Shown: positions 43,110 to 50,519 of the stretch, in pieces | How the letters are laid out: every line of letters begins with the position of its first letter | Position numbering within the stretch: the stretch's first letter is position 1 | Assembly (NCBI GenBank): GCA_002295885.1 | Contig: DBGM01000032.1 | Span: forward strand, 687-51,205 | Reading direction: 5' to 3' | Source: Phycisphaerales bacterium UBA854 | GTDB taxonomy: Bacteria; Planctomycetota; Phycisphaerae; Phycisphaerales; SM1A02 | Length of the DNA: 50,519 nucleotides | Made by a program: the position numbers and the translations under genes | Notes under the pieces: model-generated | Told to the model about the DNA's origin: nothing | The model's database searches: none | Seen by the model: only the letters and a program-made list of their open reading frames with translations

Positions 43110-43912
43110 TCGCCGGCGTCGAACTTCGGGCACTGTCCGAGGAACGCCACGGGATTGCCCCAGGAGACCTGTTCGATCGCGCTCGCGTCGTGGCCGCGTC
43201 TACGCATCTCGACGATCGCCTTGGGTACGGCCAGCGGATCGCTGTCTCCCCAGTCGCCCGCCGAGTTCATCCACAGCCGTTCGGTGCCGTGCTGTTCGAT
43301 GATGTCGGCTGCACGCTGCGGGGTGCATTTGGTGTCTGGGTACAGGGTCATGCCGGCCCAGAAGCCGCGGTCGAGCACCTCGCGCACGGTGTGCTCCTCC
43401 ACGTGATCGATCAGGACTCGTCCCGGGTCAAGCGAGGTATTGGCCTTGATGGCATCCATGATCAGCCGCGTGCCCTTGAGCTTGTCCTCGAGATGCGGAG
43501 TGTGGACCAGCACCAGCTGCCCGTGCGCTTCGGCCAGCGCGAGGTGTTCCTCCAGGATCTTGAGTTCGTTGCGGCTGTTCTTGTTGAGTCCGATCTCGCC
43601 CACGCCGAGCACGTTGTCCTTCTCGAGGAACTCGGGAATGAGCGACATCACCTCCCGGGCGAATCCCGCGTCCTCCGCCTCCTTGGGGTTGACGCAGATC
43701 CAGCAGTGGTGCCGGATGCCGTACTGGGCCGCCCGCCGGGGTTCGGTGTCGGTGAGCTGCCGGTAGTAGTCGAGGAAACCCTGGGGCGAACTCCGGTCGA
43801 ATCCCGCCCAGAACGCGGGCTCGGTGATGGCGACGCAGCCCGCCAGCGCCATGCGCCGGTAGTCGTCGGTCGTCCTCGAGACCATGTGGATGTGGGGATC
43901 GATGTACTTCAT
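43106..43912 (-). CDS. eboB: EboB: TatD-like metal-dependent hydrolase
   Basis: A 268-residue TIM-barrel hydrolase. Metal ligands appear in order: DPHIHM (His7, His9), GVGEIGLN (Glu), LVLVHTPHL (His), VLIDHVEEHT (His) and NSAGDWGDSD (Asp), matching the TatD/amidohydrolase arrangement. It overlaps the upstream small gene and the downstream eboE by 4 nt each, so the start at 43912 is firm. EboB homologues are a constant part of Ebo clusters and one of the three proteins tied to scytonemin-monomer export in cyanobacteria. Catalytic substrate unknown. Confidence 0.92.
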   Translation of the reverse strand: MKYIDPHIHMVSRTTDDYRRMALAGCVAITEPAFWAGFDRSSPQGFLDYYRQLTDTEPRRAAQYGIRHHCWICVNPKEAEDAGFAREVMSLIPEFLEKDNVLGVGEIGLNKNSRNELKILEEHLALAEAHGQLVLVHTPHLEDKLKGTRLIMDAIKANTSLDPGRVLIDHVEEHTVREVLDRGFWAGMTLYPDTKCTPQRAADIIEQHGTERLWMNSAGDWGDSDPLAVPKAIVEMRRRGHDASAIEQVSWGNPVAFLGQCPKFDAGE

Positions 43913-44214
43913 TCGTCTTCGGGAGGCGGCGTGCCGCAGGCTCCCTTCATGCCGGCCTGATCGACGGGTTCGGTGCTGTGGTCGCTCATGAGCTCCAGGA
44001 TCCGCGCGGTCCGATCCGACCGGCCGTCGTCGAGCAGGGCGATGGCGTCCCGGATCGCCTTGATGCGAAAATCCTCCCGACCCGCATCGTCCCGGGCTCG
44101 ATCGCACCGGTCGAGGAAGGCGGCGAGGTCCAGCACCTTGGCCCGGTGCTCGAGGAAATACAGATCGACCACCTCGGTTCGTGTCAGCGGGCTGGGGTGC
44201 TTTGGTTCGGGCAT
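43909..44214 (-). CDS. Small helical protein at the eboA position of the Ebo cluster
   Basis: A 101-residue soluble protein, mostly helical: VVDLYFLEHRAKVLDLAAFLDRCDRA, DFRIKAIRDAIALLDDGRS, TARILELMSD, then a Pro/Gly tail. It sits between eboD and eboB, the slot where eboA is expected, and shares an ATGA overlap with eboB. Family EboA proteins are, as recalled, roughly twice this long, so it is either a strongly reduced EboA or an unrelated Ebo-linked small protein. No catalytic residues are evident. Cotranslation with eboB suggests a partner or scaffold role. Confidence 0.8.
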   Translation of the reverse strand: MPEPKHPSPLTRTEVVDLYFLEHRAKVLDLAAFLDRCDRARDDAGREDFRIKAIRDAIALLDDGRSDRTARILELMSDHSTEPVDQAGMKGACGTPPPEDE

Positions 44215-44253
44215 GGAGTCTTGTCCGGCGACCGGTGGTGCGGAGACCGCATC

Positions 44254-45471
44254 TTACCCGGCTCGGCTTGATTCGTTGACGCCTGCCTGCTGGATGGCCT
44301 CGATGGCGCGTCGCATCACGACCAGATCGATCTCGTGCAGATCGACCGGGTCTCCGGCTTCGCGGACCAGGGTGATGGTGAGGCGGCCGCCCAGGTGTTC
44401 CCTGAACTCCCGCAGCCCCTCCAGCAGCGTCTCGTGATCCGCCAGCACGGCATGGGACAGGGTGAAGCCCATGTCGCGCAGGCATCGCCGGGTCCGGCGG
44501 AGCACCGGTTCCGGGACGAGTCCCATCATCGCGCCGTAGGCGAGATCGATCGACAGTCCGATGGCGACGGCTTCGCCGTGGGCGAGTTCGAAGCCCGACA
44601 TCTGTTCCAGCTTGTGGGCGGACCAGTGCCCGAAGTCGAGCGGTCGGGCGATCTCGAGTTCGAAGGCGTCTCCGCCCTCGACGATGTGGTTCATGTGCAG
44701 CAGGGCGGTCCGGTGGACCACCTGCTCCATCACATCCAGATCACGACGCCGGAGCTGCGTCGCCGTGCTGCAGAGCAGATCGAAGAAGGCGGGATCCTTC
44801 AGCAGCGCGACCTTGACGGATTCGCTCAGGCCCGATCGCCAATGCCGATCGCAGAGGCTGGTGAGCAGTCTGGTGTCGTTCACGACCGCCCAGGGAGGGC
44901 TGAACACGCCGAGGAAGTTCTTCTTGCCGTAGGCATTGATGCCGTTCTTTACCCCGACGCCAGCGTCGGCCTGTCCCAGCGTGGTCGAGGGCATGCGGAT
45001 CAGCCGCACGCCCCGGTGTGCGCTGGCCGCCGCGTAGCCCACCGCATCGAGGACGGCGCCGCCGCCGACGACGAGTACGAAGGACTTCCGGCAGATTCCG
45101 CCGTCGTTGATGGCGCGGGTCGTCTGTTCGAAGACCTCGAAGTCCTGCTTGGACTGCTCCCCGCCGTTGACGGTGACCACATCGCCGACGAGTCGGACCG
45201 CGGCGGGATTGGATTCGGCCCAGTGCTCGATCTGGGCCGGAAGCTCGGGGCGCGCTTCGACGAGCCCACGATCCACCACGGCCAGCAGTCGGGCCGGACC
45301 GTCCCCCTCGGGCAGCAGCCCGGTGAGCACCGGATTCGACGGGTCGAGGGCATCGCGTGTCGTCAGGAGGCGGTGGGACCACTCGACATCGAAGCGTCCC
45401 CGGTCGTCGCCGGCGATCCGGGAGGAATGGAGTTCGAAGGGATGCGGGTCCTGGTTGCTGGACGTGCTCAC
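44254..45471 (-). CDS. eboD: EboD: 3-dehydroquinate-synthase-like protein
   Basis: A 405-residue sugar-phosphate cyclase-family protein (AroB-like fold). The NAD-binding GGGAVLDAVGYAAASAHRG is followed by RLIRMPSTTLGQADAGVGVKNGINAYGKKN and FSPPWAVVND. The zinc region has GHWSAHKLEQM and LAHGEAVAIG histidines, so metal-dependent cyclase chemistry is plausible. Start is a GTG with GGAG eight nt upstream. It is the first gene of the Ebo operon, with a promoter about 35 nt ahead. AroB itself is expected elsewhere; the neighbours here argue for EboD rather than shikimate synthesis. Confidence 0.92.
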   Translation of the reverse strand: MSTSSNQDPHPFELHSSRIAGDDRGRFDVEWSHRLLTTRDALDPSNPVLTGLLPEGDGPARLLAVVDRGLVEARPELPAQIEHWAESNPAAVRLVGDVVTVNGGEQSKQDFEVFEQTTRAINDGGICRKSFVLVVGGGAVLDAVGYAAASAHRGVRLIRMPSTTLGQADAGVGVKNGINAYGKKNFLGVFSPPWAVVNDTRLLTSLCDRHWRSGLSESVKVALLKDPAFFDLLCSTATQLRRRDLDVMEQVVHRTALLHMNHIVEGGDAFELEIARPLDFGHWSAHKLEQMSGFELAHGEAVAIGLSIDLAYGAMMGLVPEPVLRRTRRCLRDMGFTLSHAVLADHETLLEGLREFREHLGGRLTITLVREAGDPVDLHEIDLVVMRRAIEAIQQAGVNESSRAG

Positions 45472-45504
45472 GTGGGCGGCTCCGAAGGGAGATGGGGACC
45501 CTTT

Positions 45505-45532
45505 ACAGTACGACGGCCCCGGGCCCGGTCAA
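45505..45532 (-). promoter_or_regulatory. Candidate sigma-70 promoter of the Ebo operon
   Basis: On the minus strand, TTGACC (45527-45532), a 16-bp spacer and TACTGT (45505-45510) lie 34-61 nt upstream of the eboD GTG. The -35 box matches five of six positions; the -10 box is weaker. The -35 region sits within GC-rich inverted repeats (CCCCGG 45517-45522 pairing with CCGGGG 45544-45549) that could instead be a weak end for the SpoIIE-gene transcript. Confidence 0.45.
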
Positions 45533-45558
45533 GCCCGGACCGTCCGGGGAAGGTTGAA

Positions 45559-47487
45559 TCATGCCCCCGGAGATCCGGAATCGACCTTCAGCCGCCTGAG
45601 AACCATGACGGTGACGTCATCGCCCCGAGCGGCACCCTCGAAGTCCTCCACGAACGAGATGATCGAGCGGCACAGGGCGTCACTCGTCTCCCCCCGGTGA
45701 CGGGCGATCAGTTCGATGAATCCGTCCGTCTCCAGCATGGTTCCATCCCGATTGCGGGCTTCCGTCACTCCGTCGGTGTAGAAGGCCAGGGCCTCGCCCT
45801 CGCCGAGCATCAGTTCGCCGACCGTCCATTCCGCCTCCGGGATGACGCCCAGCACGGTGCCCGTCGCGTCGGCCGTGGTCACGATCGGATCGGTGGCGGG
45901 AATGCGCACGGGAGGCAGGTGTCCGGCGTTGACGTAGCGAAGCCGTCCCGTATCGATTTCGTACACCCCGTAGAACAAGGTCACGAACATGGATCGGCGA
46001 TTGCTCTCCATCAGCAGCTCGTTGACGTTCCGCATCATGACATGGGGTTGGAGTTTCAGCTTGTCCAGGTTTCGGATCATGGTGCGCGTGATGCCCATGA
46101 AGAACGCCGCCGGCACACCCTTGCCGGATACGTCGGCGATCACGAACGCCAGCGTCCGGTCGTCGCACATCCAGTAGTCGTAGAAGTCACCGGCGACCTG
46201 TCGGGCCGGAACATTGGCGGCGGCGAGATCGAAGCCGGTGCGGTCGGGGATCGCTCCGTCGTCCGGCAGGAGTGAGGCCTGGATCTCGCGGGCCATGTTG
46301 AGTTCGGCTTCGACGACGTCGCGTCGGGCCCGCTCGGAGGCGAGGTCGTCGATGTTCGCGCGGAGATTCGAGGACATCTCGTTGAAGCCGCGGGCCAGGT
46401 CCCCGAACTCGTCCCGGGATTCGATTCCCTCGACCCGCGCGTCCATGTCTCCGTGCGTGACCGCGGCCATCGCCGAGGAGAGGCGGCGGATGGGGCGGGT
46501 GAAGAGCAGGGCGAGAATGAAGATGGCGACCAGATTGGCCAGGAGTCCGATGCCGACGCTGAGCACGTCCCGGTACAGATCGCTGTAGACGGGGGCGAGC
46601 ACGTCCGCGCTGGGAAACGCCGCGATCAACGACCACTGGGTGGAGGGAATCGGGGCGAATGCGATCCAGTACGGCACGTCTCCGATGAGCAGCGGTGTTC
46701 CGCTGGCCCCCGTGTTCTCCGAGCGGATCCGTTCGTACAGCTCACGCATGCCCGTTCGATTGCCGTGCTGCTCGATCAGGTCCTGGAGCTTGACCTCCAT
46801 GATCATCTCGGGGTCCGGGTGCGAGATGAACCGGTCTTCCCGGCTGATGATCATGAAGACGCCCCGATTGAGTTCATCCAGCTGCATCGCCTCCTGGAGC
46901 GGCTCCAGGGGAAGGTCCACCGTCATGACGGCGATGGTCGTGCCTTCGGCGTTCCGGACCGGCGTGGCGAAGGTGGACATCAGGATGTCCCCGGCCCCTT
47001 CGTCGAAGTAGGGCTCGGTCCAGACGCCGGTTCCCAGTTCGATCGGCAGTGTGAACCAGTCCCGGGTGCGGTAGTCGTACGCCTCGGTCGCGATGTCGAT
47101 GCGACGGGTTCCCCCGTCGGCCGACCGGAACACGAAGGGGGACGCGGGTTCGGGGTGTTCGGCGTCGGGAATCCACGCAAGGGCGGAGCCGTAGACGAGG
47201 CGGTTCTGGGCGATGTTCTTCTCGAGGATCGTCCACGGGTCCCGACGCCCGAGATCGGGATCGATCGAGAGGAATTCGGCCGCCGATTCCGCGATCTGTG
47301 CGAAGGTCTGCAGTTCGCCTTCGAACTGCTGCGCGTAGAGCGTCGCCAGACGGGTGACGCGTTCGTTGACGTCCCGGATCGCCTGGGTGCGCAGCGACCG
47401 GAACTCAAAGACGTTGACCACGATGTAGATGCCCAGCAGGGGGAGGGCGATCGTGAGGATCAGTTTCCAGAGGATGTTCAGACGCAT
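45559..47487 (-). CDS. Cache-HAMP-SpoIIE (PP2C) phosphatase
   Basis: A 642-residue transmembrane regulator. A first helix (about 7-27) leads to a periplasmic dCache-type sensor (about 30-295, with YDYRTRDWFTLP and GVWTEPYFDEGAGDILMSTFATPV). A second helix (about 315-338) is followed by HAMP (TRPIRRLSSAMAAVTHGDMDARV), a coiled coil and a SpoIIE/PP2C phosphatase domain. Metal aspartates are in AGDFYDYW and IADVSGKGVPAAFFM, and late in ARGDDVTVMVLRR. RsbU-like proteins of this design dephosphorylate an anti-sigma-antagonist in response to a ligand. No antagonist or anti-sigma gene is adjacent. It lies 87 nt upstream of eboD on the same strand and could share regulation. Confidence 0.93.
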   Translation of the reverse strand: MRLNILWKLILTIALPLLGIYIVVNVFEFRSLRTQAIRDVNERVTRLATLYAQQFEGELQTFAQIAESAAEFLSIDPDLGRRDPWTILEKNIAQNRLVYGSALAWIPDAEHPEPASPFVFRSADGGTRRIDIATEAYDYRTRDWFTLPIELGTGVWTEPYFDEGAGDILMSTFATPVRNAEGTTIAVMTVDLPLEPLQEAMQLDELNRGVFMIISREDRFISHPDPEMIMEVKLQDLIEQHGNRTGMRELYERIRSENTGASGTPLLIGDVPYWIAFAPIPSTQWSLIAAFPSADVLAPVYSDLYRDVLSVGIGLLANLVAIFILALLFTRPIRRLSSAMAAVTHGDMDARVEGIESRDEFGDLARGFNEMSSNLRANIDDLASERARRDVVEAELNMAREIQASLLPDDGAIPDRTGFDLAAANVPARQVAGDFYDYWMCDDRTLAFVIADVSGKGVPAAFFMGITRTMIRNLDKLKLQPHVMMRNVNELLMESNRRSMFVTLFYGVYEIDTGRLRYVNAGHLPPVRIPATDPIVTTADATGTVLGVIPEAEWTVGELMLGEGEALAFYTDGVTEARNRDGTMLETDGFIELIARHRGETSDALCRSIISFVEDFEGAARGDDVTVMVLRRLKVDSGSPGA

Positions 47488-47597
47488 CGGGAATCCCTCG
47501 GGCCCGCGGTGGCCGGGTGCAAGGTACCGGATCCCCCTGTGGACGGTCGACCGTGTCGCGGAAAGCGGCGATGAAGCCGGTCAGCGATCCGAAGCGT

Positions 47598-48812
47598 TCA
47601 GCGTCGGGACCATTCCGCCAGCGCTCCTTCGAGAACCTTGACACATCGTCGAAGAGTGTCCTGCTCGAGGACGTACGCCATCCGGATCTCGTTGCGTCCC
47701 AGTCCCGGGGTGTGGTAGAAGCCCGCCAGCGGAGCGACGCAGAGTGAATCGCCGTCGAGGGAGAAGTCCGACACCATCCACTGGGCGAAGGCGTCGGCGT
47801 CGTCGACGGGGAGGGCCACCGCGAGGTAGAACGCACCCTTCGGACGCGGGCATTCGATGCCGATCCCGTTGAGACCGTCGACCAGCACGTTGCGCCGGGC
47901 GGTGTACTCCTTCACCACGTCGTGGAAGTAGGACTGCGGGGTCCTGAGTGCGGCCATGGCTGCGTACTGGTCGACCGTGGCGGGCGACAGCCGTGCCTGG
48001 GCGAAGTGGAGGGCGGCCCGGTGCACGTCCTTGTTCCTGGTGACAAGGCATCCGACGCGTGCGCCACAGGCCGAATACCGCTTCGAGACCGAGTCCACCA
48101 CGATTGCAAGCTCCTCGGTCCCCGGACGGGAGAGGATCGAGGGGGCAAGGGTGCCCACGGGAACGTCGTAGACGAACTCGCGGTACACCTCGTCGGAGAT
48201 GTAAAAGAGCCCGTGTCGACGGCAGATGTCGGCCAGTCCGTCCAGCTGCTCCTCGGTCAGCACCACGCCGGTCGGGTTACCGGGAGAGGGGATCACCATG
48301 GCCCGCGTCGACGAAGTGACGGCGGCCTCGACCTTGCCGAGATCGACGTGGTAGCCGTCCGCCGGAGTCGTGGTCACGGCGTCGACGCTCAGTCCGAGCA
48401 TGTTCGCGTACCCCGCGTAGTTGGTGTAGAAGGGTTCGATCACCAGGATGCTGTCGCCGGGATCGGTGACGGCCGCGATCGCGAACAGCAGGGCTTCGGA
48501 TCCGCCCACGGTGACCAGGAACTGATCCGCTTCCACCGTGTGGCCGGAGTCGGCCAGCAGGCCGTTGTAGTAGTCCGCCAGCTGCTGGCGGTAGTCCCGG
48601 AATCCGTCGCTGGGTGCGTAGGCGAGGACGCTCTCGTCCCATCGGTGGTAGGCCTCGATCATCTCGCGGGGGGTCTCGATGTCGGGTTGCCCGATGTTCA
48701 TGAACATGACGTTCACGCCGTTGTCGACCGCTCCCTGGGCCTTGGCGGCGAGGGCTCGGATCGGAGAAGCAGGGCTGTTGAGGCCCCGGCGGGCAAGCGT
48801 GAGCGTGGACAT
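47598..48812 (-). CDS. Class I/II PLP-dependent aminotransferase
   Basis: A 404-residue fold-type I aminotransferase of the AspC-like group. It has MFMNIGQPDIETP, YAPSDGFRDYRQQLADYY, IPSPGNPTGVVL (Asn that contacts PLP), DEVYREFVYD and SVSKRYSACGARVG with the PLP lysine at K244; the substrate-carboxylate arginine should be the one in GRNEIRMAY. The ATG at 48812 is preceded by AGGAG at seven nt; the frame is open far upstream but that part overlaps a divergent gene. The substrate amino acid cannot be decided. It lies 110 nt upstream of the SpoIIE gene. Confidence 0.93.
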   Translation of the reverse strand: MSTLTLARRGLNSPASPIRALAAKAQGAVDNGVNVMFMNIGQPDIETPREMIEAYHRWDESVLAYAPSDGFRDYRQQLADYYNGLLADSGHTVEADQFLVTVGGSEALLFAIAAVTDPGDSILVIEPFYTNYAGYANMLGLSVDAVTTTPADGYHVDLGKVEAAVTSSTRAMVIPSPGNPTGVVLTEEQLDGLADICRRHGLFYISDEVYREFVYDVPVGTLAPSILSRPGTEELAIVVDSVSKRYSACGARVGCLVTRNKDVHRAALHFAQARLSPATVDQYAAMAALRTPQSYFHDVVKEYTARRNVLVDGLNGIGIECPRPKGAFYLAVALPVDDADAFAQWMVSDFSLDGDSLCVAPLAGFYHTPGLGRNEIRMAYVLEQDTLRRCVKVLEGALAEWSRR

Positions 48813-48856
48813 GACCTGGCTCCTGAAAAACGCCTTCTGTGCGTCCCAAACCCTCG

Positions 48857-48931
48857 AGTATAGCAGTGCAGAACGTGGTGGACCGCCCGCGGACGGGAAG
48901 AACGGCGGGGGGAGGTCGCCGTCGCTATACT
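48857..48931. promoter_or_regulatory. Matched divergent -10 elements (inverted GCTATACT)
   Basis: The octamer GCTATACT occurs at 48924-48931 on the plus strand and as its reverse complement at 48857-48864. Each is placed to serve as the -10 box for its own gene: the secreted Tyr-rich protein (plus) and the aminotransferase (minus). The minus copy has an upstream TG (TGCTATACT, extended -10). No good -35 was seen for either. Identical boxes suggest shared control. Confidence 0.4.
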
Positions 48932-48984
48932 TGCTCCCCCTTGCCCGTTGGTGGGCCATGTCCAGGATCTCGGAGAAGACCATC

Positions 48985-49800
48985 ATGACCTCGTGCTTCA
49001 AGACGTTCGCCACCCTGTCCATCCTCGTCCTTGCTGCGGGCGCCTCCGCCCAGTTCAGCAAGCAGGTGTCCGTGTCCGGATTCGCCACCTCGGCGAACGC
49101 CGGGGCCGACGATGCCGCCACCCCCGCCCAGACGCTCCGAGCGCTGCAGGACATGAACCAGGCCGCGGGCGACCACCTGTCCGCCTCCAAGCGACGCATC
49201 TCGCAGATGACGGAGTTCCTCAAGTCCAAGGGCATGTTGGACGCGTACAACGCGACCGACGATCCTCCCAAGATGCTGCCGCAGGCAATGAGCTTCCAGG
49301 ACGCGCTCAACGTCGCGATCCAGCACGAGGCCGCCAACGGCTCGGTCGACGCCTCGACCAGCAGCGATCCCGAAGCCGTTTCCCGCGAGATCCAGGCGTA
49401 CACCACCATGGTGCAGTCGGTCTGGGCCGAGTACCAGCAGGACATGGTCACCGTCCAGCGCATGACCGACTTCCTGAATGCCAACGGCGTCTTCGACGAC
49501 TACATGTCGTGGGCCTCCGATCTGCAGAAGACGGATCGTGATGCGATGCTGAGTGAGGCCCACAAGCGGGCCGAGGCGGATCGCGCCAAGCAGGCCGAGC
49601 GTCAGAAGCAGGTCAATCAGGCCATCGACAAGTCCTGGGCCACGTACAACAAGCATCATCAGGAGATGCTCAACACCGCCTGGCAGCACTACAAGTTCAA
49701 CGCCAAGATGCGGCTGAAGTACTACAAGTACTCTCAGGAGTATCGCCACGGATACTGGAACAACTACGGCGATCCCTACGGCGACGTCTACGGATACTGA
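48985..49800 (+). CDS. Exported coiled-coil protein with Tyr-rich tail
   Basis: A 271-residue secreted protein of unknown family. Signal peptide 1-22 (ASA|QF); GGAGAAG lies upstream of the ATG at 48985, and an ATG at 48958 is a poorer alternative. The mature part is Ala/Gln/Asp-rich and helical, with two similar segments each containing QMTEFLKSKGMLDAYNA and QRMTDFLNANGVFDDYMSW, so it probably arose by an internal duplication. A charged coiled coil follows (EAHKRAEADRAKQAERQKQ). The C-terminus is aromatic: YYKYSQEYRHGYWNNYGDP then GDVYGY. It is followed by a good intrinsic terminator. Confidence 0.8.
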   Translation: MTSCFKTFATLSILVLAAGASAQFSKQVSVSGFATSANAGADDAATPAQTLRALQDMNQAAGDHLSASKRRISQMTEFLKSKGMLDAYNATDDPPKMLPQAMSFQDALNVAIQHEAANGSVDASTSSDPEAVSREIQAYTTMVQSVWAEYQQDMVTVQRMTDFLNANGVFDDYMSWASDLQKTDRDAMLSEAHKRAEADRAKQAERQKQVNQAIDKSWATYNKHHQEMLNTAWQHYKFNAKMRLKYYKYSQEYRHGYWNNYGDPYGDVYGY

Positions 49801-49836
49801 TCACCGCGAACACGCGGGATCCGCACTGAAAGCTAC

Positions 49837-49863
49837 ACGGGGTCGGCCGCAGGCCGGCCCCGT
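49837..49863 (+). terminator. Intrinsic terminator after the Tyr-rich protein gene
   Basis: ACGGGGTCGGCC (49837-49848) pairs with GGCCGGCCCCGT (49852-49863) over a GCA loop: a 12-bp stem with one G-T wobble, followed by TT. It lies between convergent genes and, being nearly symmetrical, could serve both strands. Confidence 0.7.
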
Positions 49864-49886
49864 TTGCATTCTGGCTGCCGTCGGAC

Positions 49887-50519
49887 TCAGGCCCCGGGGG
49901 GATTCGCCTTCTTGTCGCGGGTGATCTCCGCGTAGGCGTTGTGGGAGTGGATCGACTCGAAGTTCTCGCTGCGGATGTGGTACCAGCTGATCCGATCCTC
50001 GCCGTTGAGCAGCACTGCGAGGTCACGGACGATGTCCTCGACGAAGCGGGGATTCTCGTAGGCTTCCTCGGTCACGTGCTTCTCGTCCGGACGCTTGAGC
50101 ACGGGGTAGACCCGACAGCTGGCGGCCGACTCCAGGAAGTTGGCCACATCCTCGATCCACAGGCCGCCGTCGAACCGCACGTCCGCGGTGATCAGGCAAC
50201 GCTGGTTGTGGGCCCCGTACTGGGAGATCTCCTTCGAGCAGGGGCAGAGGCTCGTCGCCTTGGCGGCGACCCGCATCACGAAGTCCTCCTGCTCACCGAC
50301 CTCGCAGGTGAAGCGGACCTGGTAGTCCATCAGGCCCGTCTTCCCGCTGACCGGTGCGGTCTTGGGGATGAAGTAGGTGAATCCCATCTCGACGTGGGAG
50401 ACGTCCGCATCGAGCCGGGTGCGGAGTTCGCGGCACAGCTCCCGGAGACGCTCGGGATGGATTCCATCCTTGTAGTCGTTCAGGATCTCGAGGAACCGGC
50501 TCATGTGGGTTCCCTTCCG
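49887..50519 (-). CDS. folE2: GTP cyclohydrolase FolE2 (type IB), 5' end outside the window
   Basis: The visible 211 codons cover the C-terminal part of FolE2, the zinc- or metal-flexible enzyme that converts GTP to 7,8-dihydroneopterin triphosphate for folate (and queuosine) synthesis. Motifs are SLCPCSKEIS (catalytic Cys region), YGAHNQR, ENPRFVEDIVRD and ENFESIHSHNAYAEI. An ATG at 50504 is available, but the frame stays open to the window edge and the codons before it read RKGTHMSRF, which matches the conserved FolE2 KGTHMSRF motif. The gene therefore continues beyond 50519 and its true start is not seen. Confidence 0.93.
   Translation of the reverse strand, partial: RKGTHMSRFLEILNDYKDGIHPERLRELCRELRTRLDADVSHVEMGFTYFIPKTAPVSGKTGLMDYQVRFTCEVGEQEDFVMRVAAKATSLCPCSKEISQYGAHNQRCLITADVRFDGGLWIEDVANFLESAASCRVYPVLKRPDEKHVTEEAYENPRFVEDIVRDLAVLLNGEDRISWYHIRSENFESIHSHNAYAEITRDKKANPPGA

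Noticed and set aside
44254..45471. Shikimate-pathway aroB
   Set aside because: The protein is AroB-like, but the operon partners are those of Ebo and no other shikimate gene is nearby, so EboD is preferred.
45650..45700. Possible frameshifted second copy of a phosphatase near 45.7-46.6 kb
   Set aside because: The SpoIIE protein reads through intact in one frame; the other frames are shadows.
47543..47554. ACGGTCGACCGT palindrome upstream of the SpoIIE gene
   Set aside because: A perfect 12-bp palindrome but without a nearby promoter match or a second copy; kept as chance.
1..50519. tRNA genes, rRNA, CRISPR arrays, insertion sequences, exosortase or cohesin genes
   Set aside because: None could be found by motif reading; TTCGA-type matches all fall inside well-supported coding regions.

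Overview
The window is high-GC bacterial DNA, densely packed with genes, and most likely from a planctomycete of the Phycisphaerae/Phycisphaerales type. The clues are five secreted proteins with paired dockerin-like calcium-binding repeats, a PEP-CTERM-like C-terminal sorting signal, a prepilin-type secreted protein with an FTLTE leader, a Ser/Thr kinase-like protein with a planctomycete-style N-terminal segment, and an FecR/CHASE2-cyclase pair. No rRNA, tRNA, CRISPR array, transposase or phage gene was seen.

Layout. 5-1422: a DUF2256 zinc-ribbon protein and a DASH-type cryptochrome/photolyase, overlapping tail to tail. 1481-3388: a secreted HExxH protein with an internal dockerin. 3498-7882: a tight five-gene lipid operon (SDR, FAD oxidoreductase, DUF1365, CFA-type methyltransferase, DUF1475) of the kind linked in proteobacteria to light or singlet-oxygen driven fatty-acid modification. 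7873-9547: a cupin and a dockerin-bearing GH18-like secreted protein. 9650-15827 (minus strand): a four-gene envelope/signalling operon in the order outer-membrane barrel, lipoprotein, FecR protein, CHASE2-adenylate cyclase. 15948-21620: a metallo-beta-lactamase-fold hydrolase, glycine dehydrogenase GcvP and a sialate O-acetylesterase-like enzyme. 21622-25417: SerA, an M3-like metallopeptidase and two small membrane proteins, one of them PspC.

25706-31630 is a cell-surface/accessory stretch: two dockerin proteins, a GT2 glycosyltransferase, two convergent chagasin-like lipoproteins, a prepilin-like protein and a PEP-CTERM-like protein. The part from about 28.8 to 31.6 kb looks less GC-biased than its surroundings. 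31685-38332 holds a probable pseudokinase and a tricorn-protease/YceI/membrane-protein operon. 38601-39689 is a beta-helix dockerin protein.

39691-45471 is an Ebo cluster on the minus strand. It is read eboD, a small 101-aa gene, eboB, eboE, eboC, eboF, with ATGA overlaps and a recognisable promoter ahead of eboD. Ebo genes in cyanobacteria are involved in moving the scytonemin precursor to the periplasm; in most other bacteria their product is unknown. A SpoIIE-type phosphatase with a Cache sensor lies just upstream on the same strand. The window closes with an aminotransferase, a secreted Tyr-rich coiled-coil protein and the 3' part of folE2, which runs off the right edge.

The best candidates for under-described biology are the Ebo cluster in a non-cyanobacterial setting, the barrel-lipoprotein-FecR-cyclase operon, and the cryptochrome-associated lipid operon whose methyltransferase has altered active-site residues.
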